Origin: Allomuricauda sp. TMED12
GTDB lineage: Bacteria; Bacteroidota; Bacteroidia; Flavobacteriales; Flavobacteriaceae
Assembly: GCA_002167435.2 (NCBI GenBank)
Contig: NHBR02000140.1
Location: 135,473 to 199,472, forward strand
Reading direction: 5' to 3'
Length of the DNA: 64,000 bases
In this document: positions 25,140-34,067 of the stretch, piece by piece
How the letters are laid out: every line of letters starts with the position of its first letter
Position numbering within the stretch: the first letter of the stretch is position 1
Made by a program: the position numbers and the translations under genes
Notes under the pieces: model-generated
The model's database searches: none
What the model was told of the DNA's origin: nothing
Seen by the model: the letters and a program-made list of their open reading frames with translations, nothing else

Positions 25140-26480
25140 ATGGAAGAAAAAATAAAGGTGTTTATGGATGAGGTGATTGCCAGAAATGGTCATGAGCCTG
25201 AATTCATACAAGCAGTGCAAGAGGTTGCGGAAACCGTAATACCTTATATAGCACAGAACGACATATACCACGGAAAAAATATTTTACTACGAATGGTAGA
25301 ACCTGAGCGTTTGATTTCATTCCGTGTGGCATGGATAGATGATGATGGTGAAATCCATGTAAACCGTGGGTATCGTGTGCAAATGAACTCTGCCATTGGA
25401 CCGTACAAAGGAGGACTTCGTTTTCACCCAACCGTAAATGCAAGTGTACTTAAGTTCCTGGCTTTTGAACAAGTCTTTAAAAATAGCCTGACTACCCTGC
25501 CCATGGGTGGTGGTAAAGGTGGTTCCGATTTTGACCCAAAAGGTAAATCGGACGATGAGATCATGCGTTTTTGCCATGCTTTTATGACAGAGCTGTGCCG
25601 ACACATTGGTCCTAACACCGATATCCCTGCTGGAGACATTGGTGTAGGTGCGCGAGAAATCGGATTCCTATTCGGTATGTACAAAAAAATACGCAACGAG
25701 TTTACAGGTGTATTGACCGGTAAAGGACTTTCTTGGGGAGGTTCTCTGATTCGTCCGGAAGCAACTGGTTATGGTACCGTTTATTTCGCCGACAGCATGT
25801 TAAAGACCAAGAATGAAACCTTTGAAGGTAAAAAGATTGTGATTTCAGGTTCTGGTAATGTGGCCCAATATGCTGCTGAAAAAGTTTTGCACCTTGGTGG
25901 AAAAGTATTGACACTTTCAGATTCTGGTGGATTCATTTACGATAAGGACGGTATTGATGAAGAAAAATTGGCCTTTGTAATGGATTTGAAGAACAACAAA
26001 CGAGGGAGAATCTCCGAGTATGTGGATAAATACCCATCAGCAGAATTCCATAAGGGAGAAACACCTTGGAAAGTTGCTTGTGATATCGCATTGCCGTGTG
26101 CCACCCAAAACGAATTGGATGGAGACGATGCAACAACACTGATCAAAAACGGGTGTATTGCTGTGGCAGAAGGGGCAAACATGCCTTCTACACCAGAAGC
26201 TGTTCATGCGTTCCACGATGCAAAAATTTTGTTTGCTCCAGGAAAAGCTTCCAACGCAGGTGGTGTGGCCACTTCAGGACTGGAGATGAGCCAGAACTCA
26301 TTGCGTATTAGCTGGACTAGGGAAGAAGTAGACAAACGATTGAAAGGAATTATGTCCGATATTCATGATTCTTGTGTGGAATATGGAGATGAAGACGGCT
26401 ATTGTAACTATGTAAAAGGAGCCAATATTGCTGGCTTTGTTAAGGTTGCAGACGCGATGCTGGCCCAAGGGGTGATATAA
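25140..26480 (+). CDS. gdhA: NADP-type glutamate dehydrogenase
   Basis: 446 residues, the length of hexameric NADP-linked enzymes that assimilate ammonia into 2-oxoglutarate. Visible motifs: GYRVQMNSAIGPYKGGLRFHP (residues about 80-100) and the catalytic-lysine region LPMGGGKGGSDFDPKGKSD (near 120-138), PAGDIGVGAREIGFLFG, and the Rossmann GSGNVAQYAAEKVLHLG near 240. C-terminal ANIAGFVKVADAMLAQGVI is typical. Preceded by its own promoter box and followed by a strong terminator, so it is a single-gene unit. Confidence 0.97.
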   Translation: MEEKIKVFMDEVIARNGHEPEFIQAVQEVAETVIPYIAQNDIYHGKNILLRMVEPERLISFRVAWIDDDGEIHVNRGYRVQMNSAIGPYKGGLRFHPTVNASVLKFLAFEQVFKNSLTTLPMGGGKGGSDFDPKGKSDDEIMRFCHAFMTELCRHIGPNTDIPAGDIGVGAREIGFLFGMYKKIRNEFTGVLTGKGLSWGGSLIRPEATGYGTVYFADSMLKTKNETFEGKKIVISGSGNVAQYAAEKVLHLGGKVLTLSDSGGFIYDKDGIDEEKLAFVMDLKNNKRGRISEYVDKYPSAEFHKGETPWKVACDIALPCATQNELDGDDATTLIKNGCIAVAEGANMPSTPEAVHAFHDAKILFAPGKASNAGGVATSGLEMSQNSLRISWTREEVDKRLKGIMSDIHDSCVEYGDEDGYCNYVKGANIAGFVKVADAMLAQGVI

Positions 26481-26508
26481 TATAAACCATCTAGAATGGT
26501 TTTTGGTT

Positions 26509-26560
26509 AGCAGTTACCAAGAGGAGTGATTACTTTTACACTTTTGGTAACTGCTTTTTT
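26509..26560 (+). terminator. Intrinsic terminator of gdhA
   Basis: AGCAGTTACCAA (26509-26520) and TTGGTAACTGCT (26544-26555) form a perfect 12-base stem; within the 23-base loop AGTG and CACT can pair too. Six T follow (26555-26560). It lies eight bases before the recO ATG. Confidence 0.85.
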
Positions 26561-26568
26561 ATTAGCCC

Positions 26569-27288
26569 ATGCAAATTACAACAAAGGCCATAGTTCTCTC
26601 CTCCATAAAATATGGGGACACCAGCCTTATTGTTCGAGCATTTACACAATCAGATGGGGTAAAGTCTTATTTGCTCAAAGGTGTTCTTGCCTCCAAAAAA
26701 GCTAAGATCAGGCCGGCATATTTTCTTCCGTTGATGCAATTGGAAATTGTTGCCAACCACAAGAATAAAGGAACTTTGGAAAGTATAAGAGACGTTAAGG
26801 TGTCCGTTCCCTATCAAACCATGCATACCAATATTGTAAAGAATAGTGTGGTTTTGTTTTTGGCCGAAATGTTGGGGAACAGTATTCAAGAGCAAGAACA
26901 GGACGAAAGTCTTTTTAATTATTTGGAGTATGCTTTTCAATGGATGGATGTACATAAACCTTCTCCCAATTTCCACATCCTATTTTTGCTAAATCTTACC
27001 AAGTATTTGGGCTTCTATCCCGACACTTCTTATACGAACTCGTCATTTTTTGATCTTTTGGAAGGAAGCTTCTGCAAAACCCCATCGCTCAACCCTTTGA
27101 TTCAGAACGAAAACCTTGAGAATTTTAAGAAATTTTTAGGCATGGATTTTGAGGCATTACAAGCGACACAACTAACTAAGTCGAACAGGCGAGAACTCTT
27201 AAAAACGGTGATTGAATATTATAAATTACATGTGCACGGATTTCGTGAACCAAAGTCCCTCGCCGTATTAAATGCTGTATTTACTTAA
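26569..27288 (+). CDS. recO: DNA repair protein RecO
   Basis: 239 residues; RecO helps RecF/RecR load RecA at gaps and anneals single strands. The N-terminal OB-fold is clear: TTKAIVLSSIKYGDTSLIVRAFTQSDG and SYLLKGVLASKKAKIRPAYFLPL are the family's opening. The C-terminal helical half contains LFLAEMLGNSIQEQEQDESLF. Only one Cys is present in the region where some RecO proteins carry a zinc finger, so it is the zinc-free form. Two bases separate its stop from the ATG of the TonB receptor, suggesting cotranscription. Confidence 0.93.
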   Translation: MQITTKAIVLSSIKYGDTSLIVRAFTQSDGVKSYLLKGVLASKKAKIRPAYFLPLMQLEIVANHKNKGTLESIRDVKVSVPYQTMHTNIVKNSVVLFLAEMLGNSIQEQEQDESLFNYLEYAFQWMDVHKPSPNFHILFLLNLTKYLGFYPDTSYTNSSFFDLLEGSFCKTPSLNPLIQNENLENFKKFLGMDFEALQATQLTKSNRRELLKTVIEYYKLHVHGFREPKSLAVLNAVFT

Positions 27289-27290
27289 AA

Positions 27291-29711
27291 ATGCGAAACC
27301 TAAAACCAACCTTAACCTTATTTTTTTTAATCTTTACCTTAACACTCTGTGCTCAAGAAGTAACTGTTTTAGATGCTGATACGGGAATACCCGTGGATAA
27401 CATTGCCATTTTCAATAAGGACCAATCCAAGTCAACCTTAACGGATGAGAGTGGTAAAACCGAGCTTGATATTTTTTCCCCTAATGAAAAAATCACCTTC
27501 AAACATATCAGTTACGAAACCTATACTACAACAAAGGGCCAAATTGCCCGAAGGGGAAATCGCATTTATCTTCAATTAAAAACGGAAGAACTACAAGAAG
27601 TGGTAATGTCTGTATCCAAATGGGAGCAGCAGAAAAAGCATATTCCCCAAAAAATAGAAACTTTTGATGCACGAAGTATTTCGTTTACTGCACCGCAGAC
27701 CTCTGCGGACCTTTTACAGAATAGTGGAAAGGTATTTGTGCAAAAAAGTCAATTGGGCGGTGGAAGCCCTATGATAAGAGGGTTTGCCACCAACCGAATT
27801 TTACTATCTGTGGATGGGGTTCGGATGAACAACGCCATATTCCGTGGAGGAAACCTACAAAATGTAATATCCGTTGATCCGTTCACCATAAAAAAAACGG
27901 AGGTAACCTTTGGTCCTGGTTCGGTAATCTATGGAAGTGATGCTATAGGGGGTGTGATGAATTTTTATACACAAAAACCCCGATTTTCCTTTGCAGATAG
28001 TTTAGCGTTCTCTGGAAATGTGAATTACAGGTATTCATCCGCAAACAACGAGAATACGGCTCATGTAGATTTTAATTTAGGAAAGCAAAATTGGGCATCC
28101 TATACCAGTTTCACCTATAATAATTTTGATGATTTAAAGATGGGAGAGCATGGTCCCAACTCCTATTTGCGGAACAACTATGTGATTCGTGAGAATGGGA
28201 CCGATGTATTGGTCCAAAATAATGACCCCAAAAAACAAGTAAGTTCAGATTACGATCAGATCAATTTTCTTCAAAAGTTCACTTACAAACCTAATAGCAC
28301 TTGGAACTACGATTTGGGATTATATTATTCTGAAACCTCCAATTATCCCAGATATGATAGGTTGATCAGGCCAAGCCGGGACGGTGATGGTCTTCGCTCC
28401 GCAGAATGGTATTATGGTCCACAGAAATGGTTTATGGGAAATTTTCAGATTACCCAAAAAGGGAAAAACAAATTCTACGATGGTGTAAAATTGACCACAG
28501 CATACCAGTTTTTTGAAGAGAGCCGTAACGATAGAGGTTTTCAAGATGCTGAATTATATTCTACTCGCGAAAAAGTAGATGCACTATCCGTGAACTTGGA
28601 TTTTGAGAATAAAAAAATGGGAAGTCTGCACTTGTATTATGGGGCGGAGTATGTCTTTAACAAGGTCGATTCCAAAGGAAGTATGCGAAATATTGAAACA
28701 AATGAAGTGTCGGGAACGGCTTCAAGATATCCCGATGGATCCCCATGGCAGACCTTGGCTGGATACATTAATGGAGAGTATCAATTAAAGCCTAACCTTA
28801 CCTTGTTATCGGGAATTCGATATAGCCAAGTGTGGGTAGATGCCACATTTGAGACTACATACTATCCCTTTCCTTTTGAAGAAGCCGATATAGTGACCGG
28901 AGCACTTACGGGAAGTTTGGGACTTAGTTGGTTCCCACGGTCCGATTTACAGGTGACCTTGAACGGTTCTACAGGTTTTAGAGCACCTAACATTGATGAT
29001 ATTGGAAAAATATTTGATTCTGAACCAGGTTCCGTAGTAGTGCCCAATCCCGATTTGGAACCTGAATATGCTTATAATGGTGAGTTAGGACTCAGAAAAA
29101 ACTTTAATGATGTTTTGGTGCTAAAAAGTGCTGCCTACTATACTTATTTGGTAGATGCTTTGGTACGGAGGGATTTCTCTTTCGGTGGGCAAACCGAAAT
29201 CGAATACAACGGGGAGCCGAGTAATGTGCAAGCTATCCAAAATGCGGCCAAGGCCTATGTTTATGGGTTTGAATTTGGATTGGAGGCCTACTTTAACGAC
29301 CACCTTTCCTTAAACTCCAATTTAACCTTGACTGAAGGAGTCGAAGAGGACGATAACGGAACCGATAGTCCATCACGGCATGCTGCGCCCACCTTTGGTG
29401 ATGTGCATTTGATTTGGGAGAACCATAAACTTAAAGCAGATGTATTTGTCAACTACAACGGAGAGGTTAGCAACGATGATTTGGCATTTTCCGAACAGGG
29501 GAAAACCTATATGTATGCAAGTGATGTTAATGGAAACCCATATTCTCCTTCATGGTACACGTTAAACTTTAGGTCACAATATCAAATCACCAATGCACTA
29601 AAGGCATCCGTGAGTTTGGAGAATATGACGAACCAGCGTTATCGCATGTACTCTTCAGGTATAGTTGCCCCGGGAACTAATTTGGTTTTGGGTGTAGGAT
29701 ACGCATTTTAA
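27291..29711 (+). CDS. TonB-dependent receptor, haem/transferrin-receptor-like
   Basis: 806 residues. Signal peptide ending LTLCAQ, an N-terminal carboxypeptidase-regulatory-like beta domain (VTVLDADTGIPVDNI ... about residues 22-100), then the plug domain: SADLLQNSGKVFVQKSQLGG, SPMIRGFATNRILLSVDGVRM near residue 165 and GPGSVIYGSDAIGGVMNF near 217. The remaining residues form the 22-strand barrel with a C-terminal aromatic (GVGYAF). The plug is closest to the haemoglobin/transferrin/lactoferrin receptor group, so haem or siderophore uptake is likely but unproved. Two bases after recO. Confidence 0.92.
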   Translation: MRNLKPTLTLFFLIFTLTLCAQEVTVLDADTGIPVDNIAIFNKDQSKSTLTDESGKTELDIFSPNEKITFKHISYETYTTTKGQIARRGNRIYLQLKTEELQEVVMSVSKWEQQKKHIPQKIETFDARSISFTAPQTSADLLQNSGKVFVQKSQLGGGSPMIRGFATNRILLSVDGVRMNNAIFRGGNLQNVISVDPFTIKKTEVTFGPGSVIYGSDAIGGVMNFYTQKPRFSFADSLAFSGNVNYRYSSANNENTAHVDFNLGKQNWASYTSFTYNNFDDLKMGEHGPNSYLRNNYVIRENGTDVLVQNNDPKKQVSSDYDQINFLQKFTYKPNSTWNYDLGLYYSETSNYPRYDRLIRPSRDGDGLRSAEWYYGPQKWFMGNFQITQKGKNKFYDGVKLTTAYQFFEESRNDRGFQDAELYSTREKVDALSVNLDFENKKMGSLHLYYGAEYVFNKVDSKGSMRNIETNEVSGTASRYPDGSPWQTLAGYINGEYQLKPNLTLLSGIRYSQVWVDATFETTYYPFPFEEADIVTGALTGSLGLSWFPRSDLQVTLNGSTGFRAPNIDDIGKIFDSEPGSVVVPNPDLEPEYAYNGELGLRKNFNDVLVLKSAAYYTYLVDALVRRDFSFGGQTEIEYNGEPSNVQAIQNAAKAYVYGFEFGLEAYFNDHLSLNSNLTLTEGVEEDDNGTDSPSRHAAPTFGDVHLIWENHKLKADVFVNYNGEVSNDDLAFSEQGKTYMYASDVNGNPYSPSWYTLNFRSQYQITNALKASVSLENMTNQRYRMYSSGIVAPGTNLVLGVGYAF

Positions 29712-29717
29712 AAAAAT

Positions 29718-29746
29718 AAAGGCTCAGATTTTTCCGAGCCTTTTTT
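29718..29746. terminator. Bidirectional intrinsic terminator
   Basis: AAAGGCTC (29718-29725) pairs with GAGCCTTT (29736-29743) around a 10-base loop. T-runs follow on both strands (29741-29746 on plus; the A-run at 29708-29719 on minus), so it can stop both the TonB receptor and the convergent lipoprotein gene. Confidence 0.8.
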
Positions 29747-29776
29747 ATTCTTGACATATTTTGCCATGACCTAGTT

Positions 29777-30070
29777 CTATATGCTATCTATAGCTTTTTT
29801 GGCGGCTTCTTTCATGTCTTGTCCAGCTTTTTCAGCAGCATCCATAGTTTCTTCACCGGCTTTTTTAATGCTGTCCAAAGCCTTTTCGCCAGCTTCTTTC
29901 ATGGCGTCTGCGGCATCGTCTGCGGCCTCCTTTAAATCTTCACTGGCCTTGTCCAATGTTTCTGCGGCCTCTTCGGTAGCCTCCTCCGCTTTGTCTTTGG
30001 TATCCCTACAGGATGTCATAAAGGTCATGGATAAGGTCAATACCATTGCGGCAATTAGTACTTTTTTCAT
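29777..30070 (-). CDS. Small alanine/lysine/glutamate-rich lipoprotein
   Basis: 97 residues. Lipoprotein signal MKKVLIAAMVLTLSMTFMTSC (lipid Cys21). The mature 75 residues are almost entirely A, E, K, D and repeat an 11-residue-like pattern (EEATEEAAETL, DKASEDLKEAA, DDAADAMKEAG, EKALDSIKKAG, EETMDAAEKAG, QDMKEAAKKAI), predicting one long amphipathic or coiled helix. Such lipid-anchored helices resemble YtxH/LEA-like or apolipoprotein-like stress proteins. No catalytic residues. Function unknown. Confidence 0.78.
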   Translation of the reverse strand: MKKVLIAAMVLTLSMTFMTSCRDTKDKAEEATEEAAETLDKASEDLKEAADDAADAMKEAGEKALDSIKKAGEETMDAAEKAGQDMKEAAKKAIDSI

Positions 30071-30210
30071 AGTAAAATGGTTAAGTGTTAATAATGTAGT
30101 AAGATAATTAAATAAATATAAAGGGTAGGTAAGTTGCTTATCATATTTAGGTTAAGGGAATTATGTGAATTCTAATATCAAAAGGAAGGTTATAATTCCA
30201 TCTAAATTTA

Positions 30211-30218
30211 TAATTTTG
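30211..30218 (+). promoter_or_regulatory. -7 box TAATTTTG
   Basis: TAATTTTG fits TAnnTTTG, 33 bases before the ileS ATG. It is the likely promoter for ileS and the genes read with it. Confidence 0.4.
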
Positions 30219-30250
30219 CAAACTTGGAATTCTAGTAGAAGAAGCAGTAT

Positions 30251-33200
30251 ATGAAGTTTGCAGAATATAAGGGATTGGATTTACCGAAAGTGTCCGAAGA
30301 AATTCTTGACTTTTGGAAAGACAAACAGATTTTTGAAAAGAGCGTTTCCACAAGAGAAGGCAAGGAGAGCTATGTGTTTTACGAAGGCCCACCATCTGCA
30401 AACGGAATGCCGGGGATTCACCACGTAATGGCACGTACCATTAAGGATATATTTCCAAGGTACAAAACCATGAAAGGTTTTCAGGTAAAAAGAAAGGCTG
30501 GATGGGATACCCATGGCCTGCCTGTTGAGATTGGTGTGGAAAAGGAACTTGGCATCACCAAAGAGGATATCGGAAAGAAAATATCGGTTGAGGAATACAA
30601 CGCGGCCTGTAAAAAAGCGGTAATGCGCTACACGGACGTTTGGAACGAAATGACCGAAAAAGTTGGCTATTGGGTAGATATGGAAGACCCATATATCACC
30701 TACAAGCCCAAATACATGGAATCTGTTTGGTGGCTGTTGAAACAGATTTACGACAAAGGACTTATTTATAAGGGCTATACCATTCAGCCTTATTCACCAA
30801 AAGCGGGCACGGGATTAAGCTCCCATGAATTGAACCAGCCAGGGACCTATCAAGATGTAACGGACACCACGGTTACCGCGCAGTTCAAGGCTAAAACCGA
30901 TTCACTTCCAGAATTTTTGAAGAAGGTTGAGGGAGACATCTTTTTCTTGGCATGGACAACAACTCCTTGGACGCTTCCATCGAACACGGCATTGACCGTT
31001 GGGCCTAAAATTGAATATGTACTTGTAAAATCGTTCAACCAATACACTTTTGAGCCCATCAATGTAGTCCTGGCCAAAAATTTGGTCAACTACAATTTTT
31101 CTGGTAAGTTCTCCAAAGTTGAGACAGAGGAAGAGCTAAAAGCATTTAAAGAAGGCGATAAAAAAATTCCTTTTTTAGTAGGAGAAACTTTTGTGGGCAA
31201 GGATTTGGTTGGCATCCAATACGAACAGCTAATTGATTATGTGCAGCCATACCAAAATCCAGAAAATGCCTTCAGGATAATTTCTGGGGATTTTGTGACT
31301 ACTGAAGATGGTACGGGAATCGTGCATACAGCCCCCACCTTTGGTGCGGACGATGCCTTGGTAGCAAAACAGGCCACGCCAGAGATTCCCCCAATGTTGG
31401 TTTTGGACGAGAACGACAACCCAGTCCCGTTAGTGGACCTTCAAGGGAAGTTTAGACCGGAAATGAAAGAGTTTGGCGGCAAGTATGTAAAGAATGAATA
31501 TTATGACGAGGGTGAAGCACCCGAAAAGTCCATCGATGTCGAGATTGCCATCAAACTAAAAATAGAGAACAAGGCCTTTAAGGTCGAAAAATACGTGCAC
31601 AGCTATCCAAACTGCTGGCGTACGGACAAACCCATCCTGTATTATCCCTTAAATTCTTGGTTTATTAAGGTCACCGATGTCAAGGATCGTATGTTCGAGC
31701 TGAACCAAACCATTAATTGGAAACCAAAATCCACCGGCGAAGGTCGATTTGGAAATTGGTTGGCCAATGCTAACGATTGGAACTTGTCCCGTTCAAGATA
31801 TTGGGGCATTCCGTTGCCTATTTGGCGTACCGAAGATGGCAAAGAGGAATTGATGATTGGTTCCGTTGAAGAACTGAAGTCAGAAATGGTCAAAGCCGTT
31901 GAGGCAGGTGTGATGGACAAAGACGTTTTTGATGACTTTGTAGTCGGCGATATGTGCGAGGAAAACTACGATAAAATCGACTTGCACAAGAATATCGTGG
32001 ACGGCATTACCTTGGTTTCACCATCGGGACAGCCTATGAAGCGTGAGGCAGACCTTATCGATGTTTGGTTCGATAGTGGCTCTATGCCCTATGCGCAATG
32101 GCATTATCCCTTTGAAAACAGCGAACTGATAGACGATGGAGTGGCGTTCCCTGCAGATTTTATAGCAGAAGGGGTTGACCAAACCCGTGGTTGGTTCTAT
32201 ACCTTACACGCCATCGGGACTATGGTTTTTGATAGTGTTGCTTATAAAAATGTGGTATCCAATGGACTAGTTCTGGACAAGGAAGGTAAAAAAATGTCCA
32301 AGCGATTGGGCAATGCGGTGGACCCGTTCGAGGTATTACCGGAACATGGCCCCGATGCCACGCGTTGGTACATGATTTCCAATGCCAACCCATGGGACAA
32401 CCTTAAGTTTGATATAGAAGGAGTTGTTGAGGTGAAACGAAAGTTCTTTGGAACGCTTTACAACACCTATTCCTTTATGGCACTTTATGCCAATATTGAT
32501 GAATTTGACTATTCCGAAGCAGATATTCCTTTGGAAGAAAGGCCGGAGATAGATCAATGGATCTTGTCCGAGCTCCATACCTTGATCAAAAACGTGGACG
32601 AGGCTTACGGAGATTACGAAGCTACCCGTGCAGCAAGGATGATTTCTGATTATGTACAGGAAAACTTGAGTAACTGGTACGTTCGTTTGAGTAGAAGACG
32701 TTTCTGGAAAGGGGATTACCAACAGGATAAAATTTCTGCGTATCAGACTCTTTATACCTGCTTGGCTACCGTAGCCAAATTATCCGCGCCGATTGCTCCA
32801 TTCCTTATGGACCAGTTGTACAGGGATTTAGATGCTACAACGGGAAAGGATGGATTCGAAAGCGTCCATTTGGCTGAATTCCCTGTTTTTGATGGCAATA
32901 TGGTGAACAAAGACCTGGAGCGTAAGATGCAGTTGGCCCAAAAAATTTCATCTTTGGTACTTTCCATCCGTCAGAAAGAAAAAATAAAGGTGCGCCAACC
33001 ACTTCAAAAAATTATGATTCCAGTATTGGACCATGAACAACGAAGCGATATTGAAGCTGTTTCCAATTTGGTGAAATCCGAGGTGAATGTGAAGGAAATA
33101 CAATTGTTGGACGATGCTTCAGGAATCCTTGTAAAGCAAATAAAGCCCAACTTTAAGGTTTTAGGCCCAAAATTTGGTAAGGATATGAAAGCTATTGCTG

Positions 33201-33652
33201 CTGAGGTATCAAAATTGGGCCAAGAGGATATTCAGAAAATTGAACGCGAAGGAGAATTATTACTGCAGTTGGAAAATAAAACCGTTAATTTACAGTTAAC
33301 CGATGTAGAGATAAGTTCACAAGATATTGAAGGTTGGTTGGTTGCAAGTTCCGGTTCCTTGACCGTAGCTTTGGATGTGACCATAGACGAGACCTTAAGA
33401 AAAGAAGGTATCGCAAGAGAACTAGTAAACCGAATTCAGAACCTTAGAAAGGAATCAGGATTTGAGGTAACAGATAAAATTGACATTAAAATATTGAAGG
33501 ACGGCCTAGTTGAAAATGCTGTTTCCAGTAATGAGGATTACATCAAAACGGAAACCTTGACCGCTGAGCTAAACTTTGAAGAAAAACTTGAAGAAGGTGT
33601 TGCAATAGCCTTTGATGAGGTGAACACAAAATTGTTTATTCAAAAACATTAA
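30251..33652 (+). CDS. ileS: Isoleucyl-tRNA synthetase, long (type 2) form
   Basis: 1133 residues; charges tRNA-Ile. Class I signatures: PPSANGMPGIHHVMAR near residue 47 (HIGH-type motif, here GIHH) and KEGKKMSKRLGNAVDP near 680 (KMSKR). The CP1 editing domain spans about residues 170-440 (LAWTTTPWTLPSNTAL, EDGTGIVHTAPTFGADD). The length and sequence style match the eukaryote-like IleS2 group rather than the shorter E. coli-type enzyme with its C-terminal zinc finger. First gene of a run with the DksA-like gene. Confidence 0.97.
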   Translation: MKFAEYKGLDLPKVSEEILDFWKDKQIFEKSVSTREGKESYVFYEGPPSANGMPGIHHVMARTIKDIFPRYKTMKGFQVKRKAGWDTHGLPVEIGVEKELGITKEDIGKKISVEEYNAACKKAVMRYTDVWNEMTEKVGYWVDMEDPYITYKPKYMESVWWLLKQIYDKGLIYKGYTIQPYSPKAGTGLSSHELNQPGTYQDVTDTTVTAQFKAKTDSLPEFLKKVEGDIFFLAWTTTPWTLPSNTALTVGPKIEYVLVKSFNQYTFEPINVVLAKNLVNYNFSGKFSKVETEEELKAFKEGDKKIPFLVGETFVGKDLVGIQYEQLIDYVQPYQNPENAFRIISGDFVTTEDGTGIVHTAPTFGADDALVAKQATPEIPPMLVLDENDNPVPLVDLQGKFRPEMKEFGGKYVKNEYYDEGEAPEKSIDVEIAIKLKIENKAFKVEKYVHSYPNCWRTDKPILYYPLNSWFIKVTDVKDRMFELNQTINWKPKSTGEGRFGNWLANANDWNLSRSRYWGIPLPIWRTEDGKEELMIGSVEELKSEMVKAVEAGVMDKDVFDDFVVGDMCEENYDKIDLHKNIVDGITLVSPSGQPMKREADLIDVWFDSGSMPYAQWHYPFENSELIDDGVAFPADFIAEGVDQTRGWFYTLHAIGTMVFDSVAYKNVVSNGLVLDKEGKKMSKRLGNAVDPFEVLPEHGPDATRWYMISNANPWDNLKFDIEGVVEVKRKFFGTLYNTYSFMALYANIDEFDYSEADIPLEERPEIDQWILSELHTLIKNVDEAYGDYEATRAARMISDYVQENLSNWYVRLSRRRFWKGDYQQDKISAYQTLYTCLATVAKLSAPIAPFLMDQLYRDLDATTGKDGFESVHLAEFPVFDGNMVNKDLERKMQLAQKISSLVLSIRQKEKIKVRQPLQKIMIPVLDHEQRSDIEAVSNLVKSEVNVKEIQLLDDASGILVKQIKPNFKVLGPKFGKDMKAIAAEVSKLGQEDIQKIEREGELLLQLENKTVNLQLTDVEISSQDIEGWLVASSGSLTVALDVTIDETLRKEGIARELVNRIQNLRKESGFEVTDKIDIKILKDGLVENAVSSNEDYIKTETLTAELNFEEKLEEGVAIAFDEVNTKLFIQKH

Positions 33653-33656
33653 GAAA

Positions 33657-34040
33657 ATGGCAGAAGATTCAAAAGTAAGATACTCCGATAAGGACCTTGC
33701 AGAATTCAGGGCTCTAATAGAGGAAAAAATAGAGAAGGCCAAGAAACACTTGGATCTTTTAAAGAGTTCCTACATGAACGATGGTAACAATGGTACGGAC
33801 GATACCTCACCAACGTTCAAGGCATTCGAAGAAGGTTCCGAGACTATGAGCAAGGAAGCGAACACCCAGTTGGCCATCCGTCAGGAGAAGTTTATACGAG
33901 ACCTTAAAAACGCTTTGTTGAGAATAGAGAACAAAACTTACGGTATCTGTAGAGTAACCGGAAAGCTCATCAATAAAGAGCGTTTAAAGCTTGTGCCCCA
34001 TGCTACATTGAGCATCGAGGCGAAGAACATGCAGAAATAA
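33657..34040 (+). CDS. DksA/TraR-like protein without zinc-finger cysteines
   Basis: 127 residues. Long N-terminal helical region (about residues 10-90), then the DksA/TraR C-terminal segment KTYGICRVTGKLINKERLKLVPHATL near 94-120. Normal members have four Cys in this segment to bind zinc and thereby position a coiled coil in the RNA polymerase secondary channel. Here only one Cys remains (ICRV). An acidic tip-like region, DGNNGTDDTSPTFKAFEEG, is present. It lies four bases after ileS, an association known to me from other Bacteroidota. Its mechanism is uncertain. Confidence 0.85.
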   Translation: MAEDSKVRYSDKDLAEFRALIEEKIEKAKKHLDLLKSSYMNDGNNGTDDTSPTFKAFEEGSETMSKEANTQLAIRQEKFIRDLKNALLRIENKTYGICRVTGKLINKERLKLVPHATLSIEAKNMQK

Positions 34041-34042
34041 TC

Positions 34043-34063
34043 AAAACGCCTTCGGGCGTTTTT
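34043..34063 (+). terminator. UUCG-tetraloop terminator between dksA-like and next gene
   Basis: AAAACGCC (34043-34050), loop TTCG, GGCGTTTT (34055-34062): perfect eight-base stem with a stable UUCG loop and T-run. The next ATG is at 34068, so the T-tract occupies the would-be ribosome-binding region of that gene. Confidence 0.8.
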
Positions 34064-34067
34064 AGTT

